Source: an uncultured Thiohalocapsa sp.
GTDB lineage: Bacteria; Pseudomonadota; Gammaproteobacteria; Chromatiales; Chromatiaceae
Length of the DNA stretch: 64,000 nt
NCBI RefSeq assembly: GCF_913063425.1
Contig: NZ_CAJXYK010000004.1
Span: forward strand, 120,370 to 184,369
Reading direction: 5' to 3'
The notes under the pieces are model-generated. The model was not told the DNA's origin, did not search any database, and was given only the letters and a program-made list of their open reading frames with translations. Both the position numbers and the translations under genes were made by a program. This document shows, in pieces, positions 44,064-56,071 of the stretch (the stretch's first letter is position 1; the number at the start of each line of letters is the position of its first letter).

Positions 44064-47000
44064 ATGCGGCTGGAAAAGATCAAGCTGACGGGCTTCAAGT
44101 CCTTTGTCGATGCGACGACGGTGCAGTTTCCGAGCAACCTCGTCGGCGTCGTCGGCCCCAACGGCTGCGGCAAGTCCAATGTCATCGACGCCGTGCGCTG
44201 GGTCATGGGCGAGAGCTCCGCGAAGATGCTGCGCGGCGAGTCCATGGCGGACGTCATCTTCAACGGCAGCACCAGCCGCAAGCCCGTGGGTGTCGCCGGC
44301 ATCGAGCTGACCTTCGACAACAGCGCCGGGCGCGCCGGTGGCGAATTCGCCCGCTTCAATCAGATCGCCGTGAAGCGCCAGGTGTCCCGCGACGGCCAGT
44401 CCACCTATTTCATGAACGGTGCCCGCTGCCGCCGCCGCGACATCCAGGACCTGTTCCTGGGCACGGGCCTGGGGCCGCGCAGCTACGCCATCATCGAGCA
44501 GGGCATGATCTCGCGCTTCATCGAGGCCAAGCCCGATGAGCTGCGGCTGTTCATCGAAGAGGCCGCCGGCATCTCCAAGTACAAGGAGCGCCGCCGCGAG
44601 ACCGAGAACCGCATCCGCCACACCCGCGAGAACCTGGACCGCCTCAACGATCTGCGCGACGAGGTGGGCAAGCAGCTGAAACACCTGGAGCGCCAGGCGG
44701 AGACCGCCGAGAAGTACCGCCGGCTCAAAGAGGAGGAGCACGGCCTGGAGGATCAGCTCATCGCGCTGCGCTGGCGGGAGCTGGATGCGGATCTCAGCGG
44801 GCGCGAGCGCGCCCTGGCGGAGCTGGAGGTGGAGCTTGAGCGCCGGCGAGCGGAGCAGCGCCGGCTGGAGGCGCAGATCGAGGCGGACCGCGACGCCCAC
44901 ACCGAGGCCTCCGATGCCTTCAACGCCGTGCAGGGCCGCTGGTACGCCGTGGGCGCGGAGATCGCACGGCTGGAGCAGGCCATCCGCTTTGCCGAAGAAA
45001 ACCGCACCCGCCAGGAAGGCGAGCTTACGCGGGTACGCGAGGAGCTGGCCGCCGCCGAGGGCCATCGCGAGCGCGACGACGCGCGCATCGCGGAGCTGAA
45101 TGCGGAGCAGGCGCACGACGAGCCGGCGCTCGCGGAGGTCGGCGAGCGCCTCGGCGCCGCGGGCGAGGCGCTCGCCGAGGCCGAGTCACAGCTCGACGCC
45201 TGGCAGGCGGCCTGGGATGCGCTGCAGGAGGGGCCCGGCGGGCCGACCGAGCGCGCCCAGACCGAGCGTGGCCGCATCAACGACCTGGAGCAGCGCATCA
45301 CCCGCGCCGAGCAACGCGCCGCGCGCATCGCCGACGACCGGGAGAAGCTCGACACCACGGAGCTCGCGGCCAAGCTTGAGCAGCTGGAGGCGCGCTCCGC
45401 GGCGCTGGACGAGCAGATCGCCGCCGCCGCCGACGACCAGGCCCGGAGCGTCGAGGCCCTGCGCCGGCTGGAGGAGGAGCGCAGCGCCGTCGCCGGCCGG
45501 CTCGATGCCGCCCGCACGGAGCTGCAGACCTGCCGCGGCCGGCAGGCGTCGCTGGAGGCCCTGCAGGATGCCGCACTGGAGCAGGGCGACGATGCCGTCG
45601 GTGTCTGGATCGAGACCCAGGGCCTCGGCGACGTGCCGCGGCTGGTGGACAGCATCGAGGTGGATGCGGGCTGGGAGCCGGCCGTGGAGTCCGTGCTCGA
45701 CGACCTGCTGGCGGCGCTCTGCGTGGCGGATCTCGACGCCCATGGCACGCAGCTCGACTGCGGCCCCCTAGGCCTGCTGGGACCCGGCCTGAAGAGCGAC
45801 CCGGACCAGGCGTCGCCGGCCCCGGACAGCCTCGCGGCGCGGGTGCGCTGCCCCTGGCCGCTGCACGGGCTGCTGCACGGCATCCGCACCACCAACACCC
45901 TGGGCGAGGCACTGTCGCGGCGGGCCGAGCTCGCCCCCGGCGAGCGCATCGTCACCCGCGACGGCGCCCAGGTGGGGCGCGACTGGCTGACCCGCCCCGG
46001 CGACGGCCCCAAGGTTGCCGGCACCCTGGCCCGGGCCGAGGCGCTGCGCGCCCTGCAGGCGGAAAGCGAAGAGCTGGACGGCGTCATCGAAGCGCTGGTG
46101 GAGCAGCACGACGGCCTCGCCGAGCGCCGCCAGACCCTGGAGCAGGCCCGCGACGATGCGCTGGACAGCGTGAGCCGCCTGAGCCGGGACCGGGCCGCCC
46201 TGGATGCCGAACTCGGCGCCGGGCGCTCGCGACTGGAGCACATGCGCGAGCGTCATGCCGCGCTGGACGACGAGCTGCGCGAGCTCACCGAGGCCCGCGC
46301 GGAGGCCGCCGAGGACATTGAGGCCGCCCGCGAGCGCCTGCACCAGGCCCTGGAAGAGACCGAGCGCCTGAGCGCCGAGCGTGAGGCCCTGGGCGCCCGG
46401 CGCGATGCCCTGCGCGCACGGGTCGCCGAGGCCAGGGCCGCCGAGACCGCGCTGCGCGACCAGCGTCAGCGCCTGGAGGTGGCGATTCAGACCCGGCGGG
46501 CGTCGCTTGACGCACTGACGGCCCAGCTCGCCCGCGCCGGCGAGCAGCTGATCACCCTCACCAGCCGCCGCGACGAGCTGCTTGCAGCCCTGAGCGAGGC
46601 GGCCGAGCCCGTCGCCGAGCAGCGCGAGCAGCTGGAGGCCCAGCTGGAGGCGCGCATCGCGGTGGAGGACGAGCTGGGCGAGGCCCGTGCGCGCATGGAG
46701 GCGCTGGATCAATCCGTGCGGGAGGCCGAGCAGCGCCGGCAGACGCTGGAGCAAGGCATCGCGTCCGTCCAGCAGGAGCTGGATGCCAAGCGCCTGGAGC
46801 GCCAGGAGCGGCTGGTGCGCCGGCGCACCCTCGAAGAGCAGCTGGCCGAGCGCGGCAGGGTGATGGCCGACATCATCGCCGCCCTCGACGCCGCCGCCAC
46901 CAGCGAGGCGCACGAAGCGGCCCTGGCGCAGGTCAAGGGCCGCGTCGAGCGGCTCGGCAACATCAACCTCGCCGCCATCGACGAGTTCCGCGAGCAGTCC

Positions 47001-47570
47001 GAGCGCATGCGCTATCTGGACGAGCAGCACGCGGACATCAGCGAGTCACTGGAGACGCTGGAGGCGGCCATCCGCAAGATCGACCGCGAGACCCGGGCGC
47101 GCTTTCAGGACACCTTCGAGCGCGTCAACCAGGGCCTTCAGCAGCTCTTCCCGCGGGTGTTCGGCGGCGGTCACGCCTACCTGGAGCTCACCGGCGACGA
47201 CCTGCTGGACACCGGCGTGGCCATCATGGCGCGCCCGCCGGGCAAGCGGAACGCGAGCATTCACCTGCTCTCCGGCGGCGAGAAGGCGCTGACGGCGGTG
47301 GCCCTGGTGTTCGCCATCTTCCAGCTCAACCCGGCGCCCTTCTGCATGCTGGACGAGGTGGACGCGCCGCTGGACGACGCCAATGTCGGGCGCTTCTGCG
47401 AGCTGGTACGCTCCCTCTCGAACCAGGTGCAGTTCATCTTCATCACCCACAACAAGGTGACCATGGAGATCGCCGACCACCTCATCGGCGTCACCATGCA
47501 CGAGCCCGGGGTGTCGCGACTGGTGGCCGTGGACGTGGACGAGGCCGCGCGCCTGGCCGCGGTGTCCTGA
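44064..47570 (+). CDS. smc: Chromosome segregation ATPase SMC
   Basis: 1168 residues, full length, from MRLEKIKLTGFKSFVD (tracked start 11 codons early). Walker A is 'VGPNGCGKSNVIDAVRWVMGE'. Two long charged coiled coils (about 170-500 and 660-1010) flank a hinge around residues 515-640. The signature 'LSGGEKALTAVALVFA' and Walker B 'FCMLDEVDAPLDDAN' are in the C-terminal head. It forms the SMC-ScpAB condensin with the scpA and scpB products encoded 11 kb downstream. The presence of SMC rather than MukB fits a gammaproteobacterium outside the enterobacterial-vibrio branch. zipA and ligA follow. Confidence 0.98.
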   Translation: MRLEKIKLTGFKSFVDATTVQFPSNLVGVVGPNGCGKSNVIDAVRWVMGESSAKMLRGESMADVIFNGSTSRKPVGVAGIELTFDNSAGRAGGEFARFNQIAVKRQVSRDGQSTYFMNGARCRRRDIQDLFLGTGLGPRSYAIIEQGMISRFIEAKPDELRLFIEEAAGISKYKERRRETENRIRHTRENLDRLNDLRDEVGKQLKHLERQAETAEKYRRLKEEEHGLEDQLIALRWRELDADLSGRERALAELEVELERRRAEQRRLEAQIEADRDAHTEASDAFNAVQGRWYAVGAEIARLEQAIRFAEENRTRQEGELTRVREELAAAEGHRERDDARIAELNAEQAHDEPALAEVGERLGAAGEALAEAESQLDAWQAAWDALQEGPGGPTERAQTERGRINDLEQRITRAEQRAARIADDREKLDTTELAAKLEQLEARSAALDEQIAAAADDQARSVEALRRLEEERSAVAGRLDAARTELQTCRGRQASLEALQDAALEQGDDAVGVWIETQGLGDVPRLVDSIEVDAGWEPAVESVLDDLLAALCVADLDAHGTQLDCGPLGLLGPGLKSDPDQASPAPDSLAARVRCPWPLHGLLHGIRTTNTLGEALSRRAELAPGERIVTRDGAQVGRDWLTRPGDGPKVAGTLARAEALRALQAESEELDGVIEALVEQHDGLAERRQTLEQARDDALDSVSRLSRDRAALDAELGAGRSRLEHMRERHAALDDELRELTEARAEAAEDIEAARERLHQALEETERLSAEREALGARRDALRARVAEARAAETALRDQRQRLEVAIQTRRASLDALTAQLARAGEQLITLTSRRDELLAALSEAAEPVAEQREQLEAQLEARIAVEDELGEARARMEALDQSVREAEQRRQTLEQGIASVQQELDAKRLERQERLVRRRTLEEQLAERGRVMADIIAALDAAATSEAHEAALAQVKGRVERLGNINLAAIDEFREQSERMRYLDEQHADISESLETLEAAIRKIDRETRARFQDTFERVNQGLQQLFPRVFGGGHAYLELTGDDLLDTGVAIMARPPGKRNASIHLLSGGEKALTAVALVFAIFQLNPAPFCMLDEVDAPLDDANVGRFCELVRSLSNQVQFIFITHNKVTMEIADHLIGVTMHEPGVSRLVAVDVDEAARLAAVS

Positions 47571-47674
47571 AGCCGCGCCGCTGCCGCGCATCCCGGTCCG
47601 CAGTGCCGGCACCTGCGGCCCGGCTGGCCCGAATCCGCCGGCCGGCGGACACCGACCGGCGGCGGGTGCGCTGC

Positions 47675-47680
47675 TATACT
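47675..47680 (+). promoter_or_regulatory. Possible extended -10 promoter for zipA-ligA
   Basis: TGCTATACT matches an extended -10 (TGn-TATAAT-like) about 64 bases before the zipA start, in an otherwise GC-only spacer. A good -35 is not visible, which extended -10 promoters tolerate. Assignment is by eye only. Confidence 0.4.
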
Positions 47681-47743
47681 GCCGCCGCCGATGCGCAGCC
47701 GCGCATCCACACATAAGCGAGCATGAGAGGGGGCGAGCACCGA

Positions 47744-50790
<3,047 letters not shown>

Positions 50791-50982
50791 GGGCCGCTGT
50801 CCGCGTGGCTGCGTCGGTCGGCGTTTGCCTGCCGTGGCATGGCAGGTGAATAATGCACCGCTCGCCCCGACCCTGACGCCCGGGGCGATAGAGTCGCTCC
50901 GGCCGGTCGGGGCGCCCTTTGGCGCCATGTCCCGACCCGCTCCCGTCAAGCTGTGAAGGCCCGATCCGAACGGAGGAGTCAG

Positions 50983-51261
50983 ATGCCCGAGCTCAGTCAA
51001 GAGCAGCAGATCCTGGTGGCCATGCGCAAGACGCTCGCCGCCATCATCAAGGACGTGACGCCGCCCCCCGGCATGAAGCATCCGCTGTCCGATAACACCA
51101 TCCAGGACGTGCGCCAGTGCCTGGCACTGATCTCCGCCCGGGAGAAGGCGCTGGCGGACGCCGAGGGCCGCGGTGGTGAGCGTCCGTACTATGCGGACGA
51201 GCCGCCGTCCACGACCGTGGTGCCCATCGCCGGGCTCAAGCGCAAGCCCGGCGACGACTGA
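50983..51261 (+). CDS. Small conserved hypothetical protein
   Basis: 92 residues from MPELSQEQQILVAMRKTLAAIIKDVTPPPGMKHPLSDNTIQDVRQCLALISAREKALA; CGGAGGAG lies just before this ATG. It is predicted soluble: a helical N-terminal two-thirds and a charged tail. The strong ribosome site, regular amphipathic pattern and codon use indicate a real gene. I do not recognise a family. It lies between ligA and the carbonic-anhydrase-like gene, 14 bases before the latter, and could be co-transcribed with it. Confidence 0.7.
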   Translation: MPELSQEQQILVAMRKTLAAIIKDVTPPPGMKHPLSDNTIQDVRQCLALISAREKALADAEGRGGERPYYADEPPSTTVVPIAGLKRKPGDD

Positions 51262-51274
51262 GGGCCGCGGGTCC

Positions 51275-52114
51275 ATGTCGCAGGCGCTGCACAGCCATGC
51301 TCAGTCCGCTGGGGCCGCTCGGGCGCGTCCCGCGGCGGCCATCAGCCTGGTGGCGCTGGGGTTGGTGTCGTTGCCGGGGGCTGCCTGGGAGACGGGCATT
51401 GCCCTGCCGGACCCTGATGCCATGCCCCGCTGGGCCTACAGCGGCGAGCAGGGGCCGGAGCATTGGGCGCAGCTGGACTCCGCCTACGACGCCTGCGCCC
51501 GTACCGAGACCCAGTCGCCGGTGGCGCTCACCGAGTCCATGGCGGTGGCGGCGCCCTGCGAGCCGCTGCGTTTTCGCTACCGCAGCAGCCCGCTCTATGT
51601 CACCAACGACGGCCGGGCGTTGCGTCTCGGCTACGACCGCGGCAGCCATCTGCTCATCGAGGGCCTGAGCTACGAGCTGGTGGAGCTGCGCTTCCACGTG
51701 CCCTCGGAGCACGTCATCAACGGCGCGCGTGCGGCGGCGGAAGTCCAGCTCATCCACGCCAACAATCGCGGCGATATCGCCGTCGTGGCGGTGCCGATCA
51801 TCGCGGGGCCACGGGTCAACAGCATGCTGCGGCGGGTGCTGGAGCATGCGCCGATGGTGCCGGGAAAGTCCTACTACGGGCGCAACGTCGGCGTGAACCC
51901 GCTGTTCCTGCTGCCGGGGCGCAAGGACTACTTCGCCTACATGGGCTCACTGACGCGCCCGCCCTGCACCGAGGGCGTGCACTGGTATGTGCTGCGCACG
52001 CCGCTTGAGGTGGCGCAGGCGGATCTCGAGCGCCTGGCGGCGCTGGTGGGGACCAATGCGCGTCCGCTGCAGCAACTCGGCGACCGGCGGGTGACCAAAG
52101 CATGCGGGCCCTGA
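51275..52114 (+). CDS. Exported alpha-carbonic-anhydrase-like protein lacking two zinc-ligand histidines
   Basis: 279 residues with a hydrophobic export segment (ISLVALGLVSLPGAAW). The alpha-CA fold is clear: 'WAYSGEQGPEHWAQL', 'QSPVAL', 'FHVPSEHVINGARAAAEVQLIHANN' and 'YMGSLTRPPCTEGVHWYVL'. In active enzymes the zinc histidines fall in xHFHxPSEH and ExHLVH. Here the first is Arg139 (ELRFH) and the third is Gln158 (EVQLIH), leaving only His141. The second threonine of SLTTPPC is also Arg. These are the positions altered in vertebrate CA-related proteins X and XI. CO2 hydration is therefore unlikely, and a binding or structural role in the periplasm is more plausible. Start at MSQALHSH; no strong ribosome site. 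Confidence 0.85.
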   Translation: MSQALHSHAQSAGAARARPAAAISLVALGLVSLPGAAWETGIALPDPDAMPRWAYSGEQGPEHWAQLDSAYDACARTETQSPVALTESMAVAAPCEPLRFRYRSSPLYVTNDGRALRLGYDRGSHLLIEGLSYELVELRFHVPSEHVINGARAAAEVQLIHANNRGDIAVVAVPIIAGPRVNSMLRRVLEHAPMVPGKSYYGRNVGVNPLFLLPGRKDYFAYMGSLTRPPCTEGVHWYVLRTPLEVAQADLERLAALVGTNARPLQQLGDRRVTKACGP

Positions 52115-52194
52115 CGAGGGGGCGGCCTTTCCCGCCGCGACGGCTTTCGGCGCCACCGGCGCGGGCAAACCGCGCCGACACCCAGGCCTGATGC

Positions 52195-53055
52195 TTACTC
52201 GGACGGCTCCTCGACCTTCACCACGTCCTCGTTCAGGTCCACCATCGCCCCGTTGCGCATCTCGGCGAGCTTGGTTGCGACCTTCTGGCGCTTCACCGCC
52301 GCTTCGAGGTTCGGCTTGGCATCCTCGAAGGAGGGCGGCTCCGCGTCCCGTGTCTCCTCCAGCAGGATGACGTGCCACCCGAACTGGGTCTGCACCGGCT
52401 GCTCCGTCCACTCGCCCGGCTTGAGTTGGGCCACGGCGTCCGCGAAGGGCTTCACCATCTGCCGCGCGTCGAACCAGCCGAGGTCGCCGCCCTTGTCGGC
52501 GGTGGGGCCGAGCGAGTGCTCTTCGGCCAGCTTCTCGAAGTTCCTGGCCTTCTTTTTGCCGACCTGCTTGGCGATGTCCTTGGCCTTGTCCTGGTCGTCC
52601 ACCAGGATGTGGCGGGCCTTGTATTCGGTGCGCTTGGCCTGTTCCTTGAACTGCTCGTAGGCTTGCTTCAGCTCGTCGTCGGTGACCTCGGTCTCCGCGG
52701 CGATGGACTGGAGGGCGGCCTGGGAGAGCACCAGCATGCGCTGGAGCTCAAGCGCCGTCTGCACGTTCGTGCGCTCGGCGAGCTTGCGCTGCTCGGCATC
52801 CTGGGCGGCGACCACCAGATTCATGAATTCGTTGAATGCCCGCTCCTGGAGGTCGGGCGTGTTCTCGCCGCCCGCCTGCTGCAGGCGCTGGGCGTAGAAG
52901 GTGCGGAAGAGGTCCAGGGTGTAGGGCTCGCCGTTGATGGTGGCGATCAGCGTCTCATCGCCGGCGGCGTCGTCCTGCGCGAGCGCAGGCTGGGCCAGCA
53001 TGACGGCCGCCAGGGCGGCGCCCAGGAGGCGTTTCGGGGTGCTTGGAAATGGCAT
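52195..53055 (-). CDS. Periplasmic parvulin-type peptidyl-prolyl isomerase
   Basis: 286 residues with signal peptide 'LLGAALAAVMLAQPALAQ'. The N-terminal helical chaperone part (about 30-130) is followed by a parvulin domain: 'EYKARHILVDDQDKAKDIAKQV', 'FEKLAEEHSLGPTADKGGDLGWFDARQMVKPFADAVAQLKPGEWTEQPVQTQFGWHVILLEE'. The acidic C-terminal tail ends 'KVEEPSE'. It likely assists folding of exported proteins, in the SurA/PpiC style. Same strand as yciI and yciB upstream; the ppi-yciI-yciB grouping is common in this bacterial group. Confidence 0.93.
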   Translation of the reverse strand: MPFPSTPKRLLGAALAAVMLAQPALAQDDAAGDETLIATINGEPYTLDLFRTFYAQRLQQAGGENTPDLQERAFNEFMNLVVAAQDAEQRKLAERTNVQTALELQRMLVLSQAALQSIAAETEVTDDELKQAYEQFKEQAKRTEYKARHILVDDQDKAKDIAKQVGKKKARNFEKLAEEHSLGPTADKGGDLGWFDARQMVKPFADAVAQLKPGEWTEQPVQTQFGWHVILLEETRDAEPPSFEDAKPNLEAAVKRQKVATKLAEMRNGAMVDLNEDVVKVEEPSE

Positions 53056-53198
53056 CGGACGTATCCCTCAGGTTGGTGATGGCATGGCGAAGATCTGCGC
53101 CCGGCGGCGATCGCCGCGGCAGGCGTCTTGGGCTGGGTGCTCGGTGCGCGGTGCGGCGTCGCTGCTGCCCCCTGCGACCGCCCGCTTGCACGTTGGCG

Positions 53199-53501
53199 TC
53201 AGCGCGGCAGCACCCGATTGAAGGGCTTGACCTGGACCTCGCGATAGACACCGGCGGCGACATAGGGATCGGCGTCGGCCCAGGCCTGCGCCGCGGCGAG
53301 GTCGTCGAACTCCGCCACCACCAGGGAGCCGGTGAAGCCGGCCTCACCCGGGTCCGCGGCATCCACGGCCGGATGCGGACCGGCGAGCACCAGGCGGCCT
53401 TCCGCCTGCAGGGCCTCCAGCCGCGCGAGGTGTGCGGGGCGGGTGCGCCGCCGCGCCGCGAGGCTGTCCGGATGGTCGGTGGCGATGATGGCATAGAGCA
53501 C
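53199..53501 (-). CDS. yciI: YciI family protein
   Basis: 100 residues, the usual length. '[45 protein letters not shown]' and '[45 protein letters not shown]' fit the YciI ferredoxin-like fold with the conserved His and Asp in 'RPAHL' and 'DPY'. The biochemical role is unknown. Located 17 bases after yciB, as in E. coli and relatives. Confidence 0.95.
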   Translation of the reverse strand: MLYAIIATDHPDSLAARRRTRPAHLARLEALQAEGRLVLAGPHPAVDAADPGEAGFTGSLVVAEFDDLAAAQAWADADPYVAAGVYREVQVKPFNRVLPR

Positions 53502-53518
53502 GCGATGGGCCTCCTCGG

Positions 53519-54229
53519 TCAGCGGTTGCCGGCATCGGCTTCCTGTGCTGCGGCGTCCTCCAGGGGCACGGCGGTGCTGTCCGGCTCGATGTGCCGGGCC
53601 AGATAGAACGCCTGCGCGAGCACGAACACGAGCGTCATGCCCATCATACCGAACAGCTTGAAATCGACCCAGGCGGCCTCGGCGGCGTGGGCCTGCTCAC
53701 AGAGTGAGAGCACGCTGCCGGCGAACTGCTCGGCGCAGGTGGCGAGATCCACCTGCGCCTGGCCGCTGGCGGTGATGAGCGCCTCCTTGGCCTCGTAGAA
53801 GCCGCTGCCGACATAGACCACGTACAGGTTGACCAGGCCCGACACCACGAAGAAGGCCACCCAGGCCAGGTTCAGCCGCTGCCACACCTGCGCGGGGGCC
53901 GTCACCGCATGCCCCATGAACCGCTGCACCAGGGGCTTGTCGCCGATGAACTGCCCGCCGAGGAAGACCAGCGCAAAGAGCCAGTTGACGATGCTCGGCT
54001 TCCACATGACGAAGGTGGGGTCGCGCAGCGCGATGGTCATGCCGCCGAACAGCACCAGCAGTCCGAGGGTGGCAAGGTGCATGCGCTCGGTGCGCCCGTG
54101 GCGCAGGCGCACCCAGGCCACCTGCAGCGCGGCGGCGAGGATGGCGACGATGGTGGCGGTGTAGATCCCCTGGACCTTGTAGGCCACGAAGAAGAGGATC
54201 ACCGGAAAGAGGTCGAACAGAAGCTTCAT
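53519..54229 (-). CDS. yciB: Inner-membrane septation protein YciB, with an inserted loop
   Basis: 236 residues versus about 180 in E. coli. Core features are '[30 protein letters not shown]', '[44 protein letters not shown]', and '[25 protein letters not shown]' leading to '[28 protein letters not shown]'. An insertion of about 45 residues with two cysteines ('ATCAEQ', 'SLCEQA') separates the last two blocks, in what should be an extracytoplasmic loop. YciB is an integral membrane protein linked to envelope integrity and intracellular septation. The yciB-yciI order supports the call. Confidence 0.93.
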   Translation of the reverse strand: MKLLFDLFPVILFFVAYKVQGIYTATIVAILAAALQVAWVRLRHGRTERMHLATLGLLVLFGGMTIALRDPTFVMWKPSIVNWLFALVFLGGQFIGDKPLVQRFMGHAVTAPAQVWQRLNLAWVAFFVVSGLVNLYVVYVGSGFYEAKEALITASGQAQVDLATCAEQFAGSVLSLCEQAHAAEAAWVDFKLFGMMGMTLVFVLAQAFYLARHIEPDSTAVPLEDAAAQEADAGNR

Positions 54230-54289
54230 GGGTGTCTCGGGTTGGGCGCGGCGGCACGCTGCCCTGACGATGCGCTGGCGCAGGGGCCG

Positions 54290-55018
54290 TCAGTGCAGGC
54301 GCCCGCGCGCTGCGTCGGCGTCGTGATAACGCTGCATCAGCTCGCGCACCGCGTGCGGATAATCCAGCCGATCCATGCCCTCGCTGAAGAAGGCCGCTGC
54401 GTCCGCCGGCAGCTCCTCCGCCAGCGCGTCGAAGGCGGGCGCCATCAGCTGCGGCTCCAGCGTGCGCGTGGCGATGACGGCGCGGCTCAGGAGCAGCTCC
54501 CGCCAGTGCGCCCAGCGCTCGCTGCCCGGCGATGCGCCGCTGAACTTCGAGGACAGGCCCTGGGCGATGTCGTCGGTCATCTGGTAGAGCACACGGCTCC
54601 GGGCGGGGTCCGGTGCCAGCTCGGCCTGCTCGGCGACGGCATCGGCCACGGGCTTGAGGTGGCTCAGCTCACCGCCGTTGCGAGCCACACAGCAGGCCAG
54701 CGCCAGCAGCAGCCCGCGCAGCTCCTGGGCTGCGCTGGTGGCGCCCGCCTGCTGGGCGCACAGCGCCGTTCGCTCCAGCAGGTCCACGGCGTGGTCGCCG
54801 ACGCGCTCCAGTGTCGGCGCTGCCGCCGTCGCGTCCCCGTGGATGCAGCGCGCGAGGGAGCTCAGGGCCTCGCTCAGCGCGCCGGCGAGGGCGGACAGCG
54901 CAACGGGCACCGGCTCTTGGTCGGGCGGCGCGCTTGCGGGCGGGTCGTGCTCCAGCAGGGCATCGAGGATGCGCTGGAGCTCGTCCCGGATGGCGACGGG
55001 CTCACACGGGGGCAACAT
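54290..55018 (-). CDS. Uncharacterised helical protein upstream of yciB
   Basis: 242 residues starting at MLPPCEPVAIRDELQRILDAL; the tracked ORF reads much further back, antisense to the PHP gene. No family is recognised. The sequence is Ala/Leu/Glu-rich and predicted all-helical and soluble. 'RVGDHAVDLLERTALCAQQAG', 'LARSRVLYQMTDDIAQGL'-like text and 'HAVRELMQRYHD' are its more distinctive parts. 'TLERVGDHAVDLLERT' is faintly reminiscent of PhoU-like helices, too weak to assert. Co-directional with yciB, 60 bases upstream of it. Confidence 0.7.
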   Translation of the reverse strand: MLPPCEPVAIRDELQRILDALLEHDPPASAPPDQEPVPVALSALAGALSEALSSLARCIHGDATAAAPTLERVGDHAVDLLERTALCAQQAGATSAAQELRGLLLALACCVARNGGELSHLKPVADAVAEQAELAPDPARSRVLYQMTDDIAQGLSSKFSGASPGSERWAHWRELLLSRAVIATRTLEPQLMAPAFDALAEELPADAAAFFSEGMDRLDYPHAVRELMQRYHDADAARGRLH

Positions 55019-55125
55019 GGGCGGCGAGGATAGCAGCCACGCCGCCCGCGTGACAGCGGGCGAGCGCCCATGCAGCCCGGCGCCGCCCTGGTCCAGCGCA
55101 CGCAGGAGACTGTGCGGATGGCGGA

Positions 55126-55139
55126 AACCGGAATCGGTT
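55126..55139 (+). promoter_or_regulatory. Small inverted repeat just upstream of the PHP phosphatase gene
   Basis: AACCG-gaat-CGGTT ends 11 bases before the start codon and occupies the place of a ribosome site; no Shine-Dalgarno sequence is visible. It could be an operator or a structured leader. Confidence 0.3.
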
Positions 55140-55150
55140 AAACTACTGTA

Positions 55151-56011
55151 ATGCTCAAGATCCCAGATTTGCACACCCATTCCACCGCCTCCGACGGCAC
55201 GCTCACGCCCACTGCACTGGTGGAGCGCGCGGCGGCAGCCGGTGTCGAGACCCTCGCGCTCACCGATCACGACACCCTTGCCGGCATCGCCGAGGCACAG
55301 ACCGCCGCCGACGCCGCTGGCCTGCGGCTCATTCCGGGCGTGGAGGTCTCCGTCACCTGGGGCGGGCGCACCGTCCATGTTGTGGGGCTCGCCGTCGATA
55401 CCACCTGCGACACGCTGCTGTCCGGCCTCGCGGGTCTCCAGGCGTATCGCGTCTGGCGCGCCGAGGAGATCGGTCACCGGCTGGCCCGGGCCGGCTGGGA
55501 CGGCGCCCTGGAGGGCGCCCGCCGTTACGCCGCCGGCACGCTCATCGGCCGCACCCACTTTGCACGCTTTCTGGTGGAGCGCGGTGCCGCGGCCGATGTG
55601 CGTGACGTCTTCAAACGCTTCCTGGTCAGTGGCAAGCCCGGCCATGTGCCCGGCGAGTGGACGACGCTGGAAGAGGCCCTGGGGTGGATCCACGCCGCCG
55701 GCGGCATCGCGGTCATCGCCCACCCGGCGCGCTACGGCTTCACCCGCAGCAAGATGCGTCGCCTCCTGGGCGAGCTGAAGGAATGCGGCGGCCGGGGGCT
55801 GGAGGTGGTCTCCGGCAGTCACAGCAAGGACGATTACTACGTCTATGCCCGTCATGCGCGCGACGAAGGACTGCTCGCCTCCGCCGGCTCCGACTACCAC
55901 GGCCCGGAAAAGCCCTGGATCGAGCTCGGCCGGCTGCCGCCGCTGCCGGAGGGCTGCACACCGGTCTGGACCGCACCCGCCTTCGGCACGGTGCGGCGCG
56001 CCGCCGCCTAG
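55151..56011 (+). CDS. rnm: PHP-domain phosphatase (RnmAM/YciV/TrpH family)
   Basis: 286 residues. The PHP metal motifs are all visible: 'DLHTHSTASDGTLTP', 'LALTDHDTLAGI', 'LIPGVEVSV' and later 'VIAHPARY' and 'ASAGSDYHGP'. The E. coli homologue hydrolyses 3',5'-nucleoside bisphosphates and trims 5' ends of short RNAs and rRNA. It diverges from the unknown minus-strand gene by 132 bases and is followed 60 bases later by yciO, the same order as the E. coli yciV-yciO neighbourhood. Confidence 0.93.
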   Translation: MLKIPDLHTHSTASDGTLTPTALVERAAAAGVETLALTDHDTLAGIAEAQTAADAAGLRLIPGVEVSVTWGGRTVHVVGLAVDTTCDTLLSGLAGLQAYRVWRAEEIGHRLARAGWDGALEGARRYAAGTLIGRTHFARFLVERGAAADVRDVFKRFLVSGKPGHVPGEWTTLEEALGWIHAAGGIAVIAHPARYGFTRSKMRRLLGELKECGGRGLEVVSGSHSKDDYYVYARHARDEGLLASAGSDYHGPEKPWIELGRLPPLPEGCTPVWTAPAFGTVRRAAA

Positions 56012-56071
56012 CCCGCGCCGGGTCGCCGCGGCGCGCAGCGGGCAGCAGGGCGGCACGGAGCCTGCCGATAC

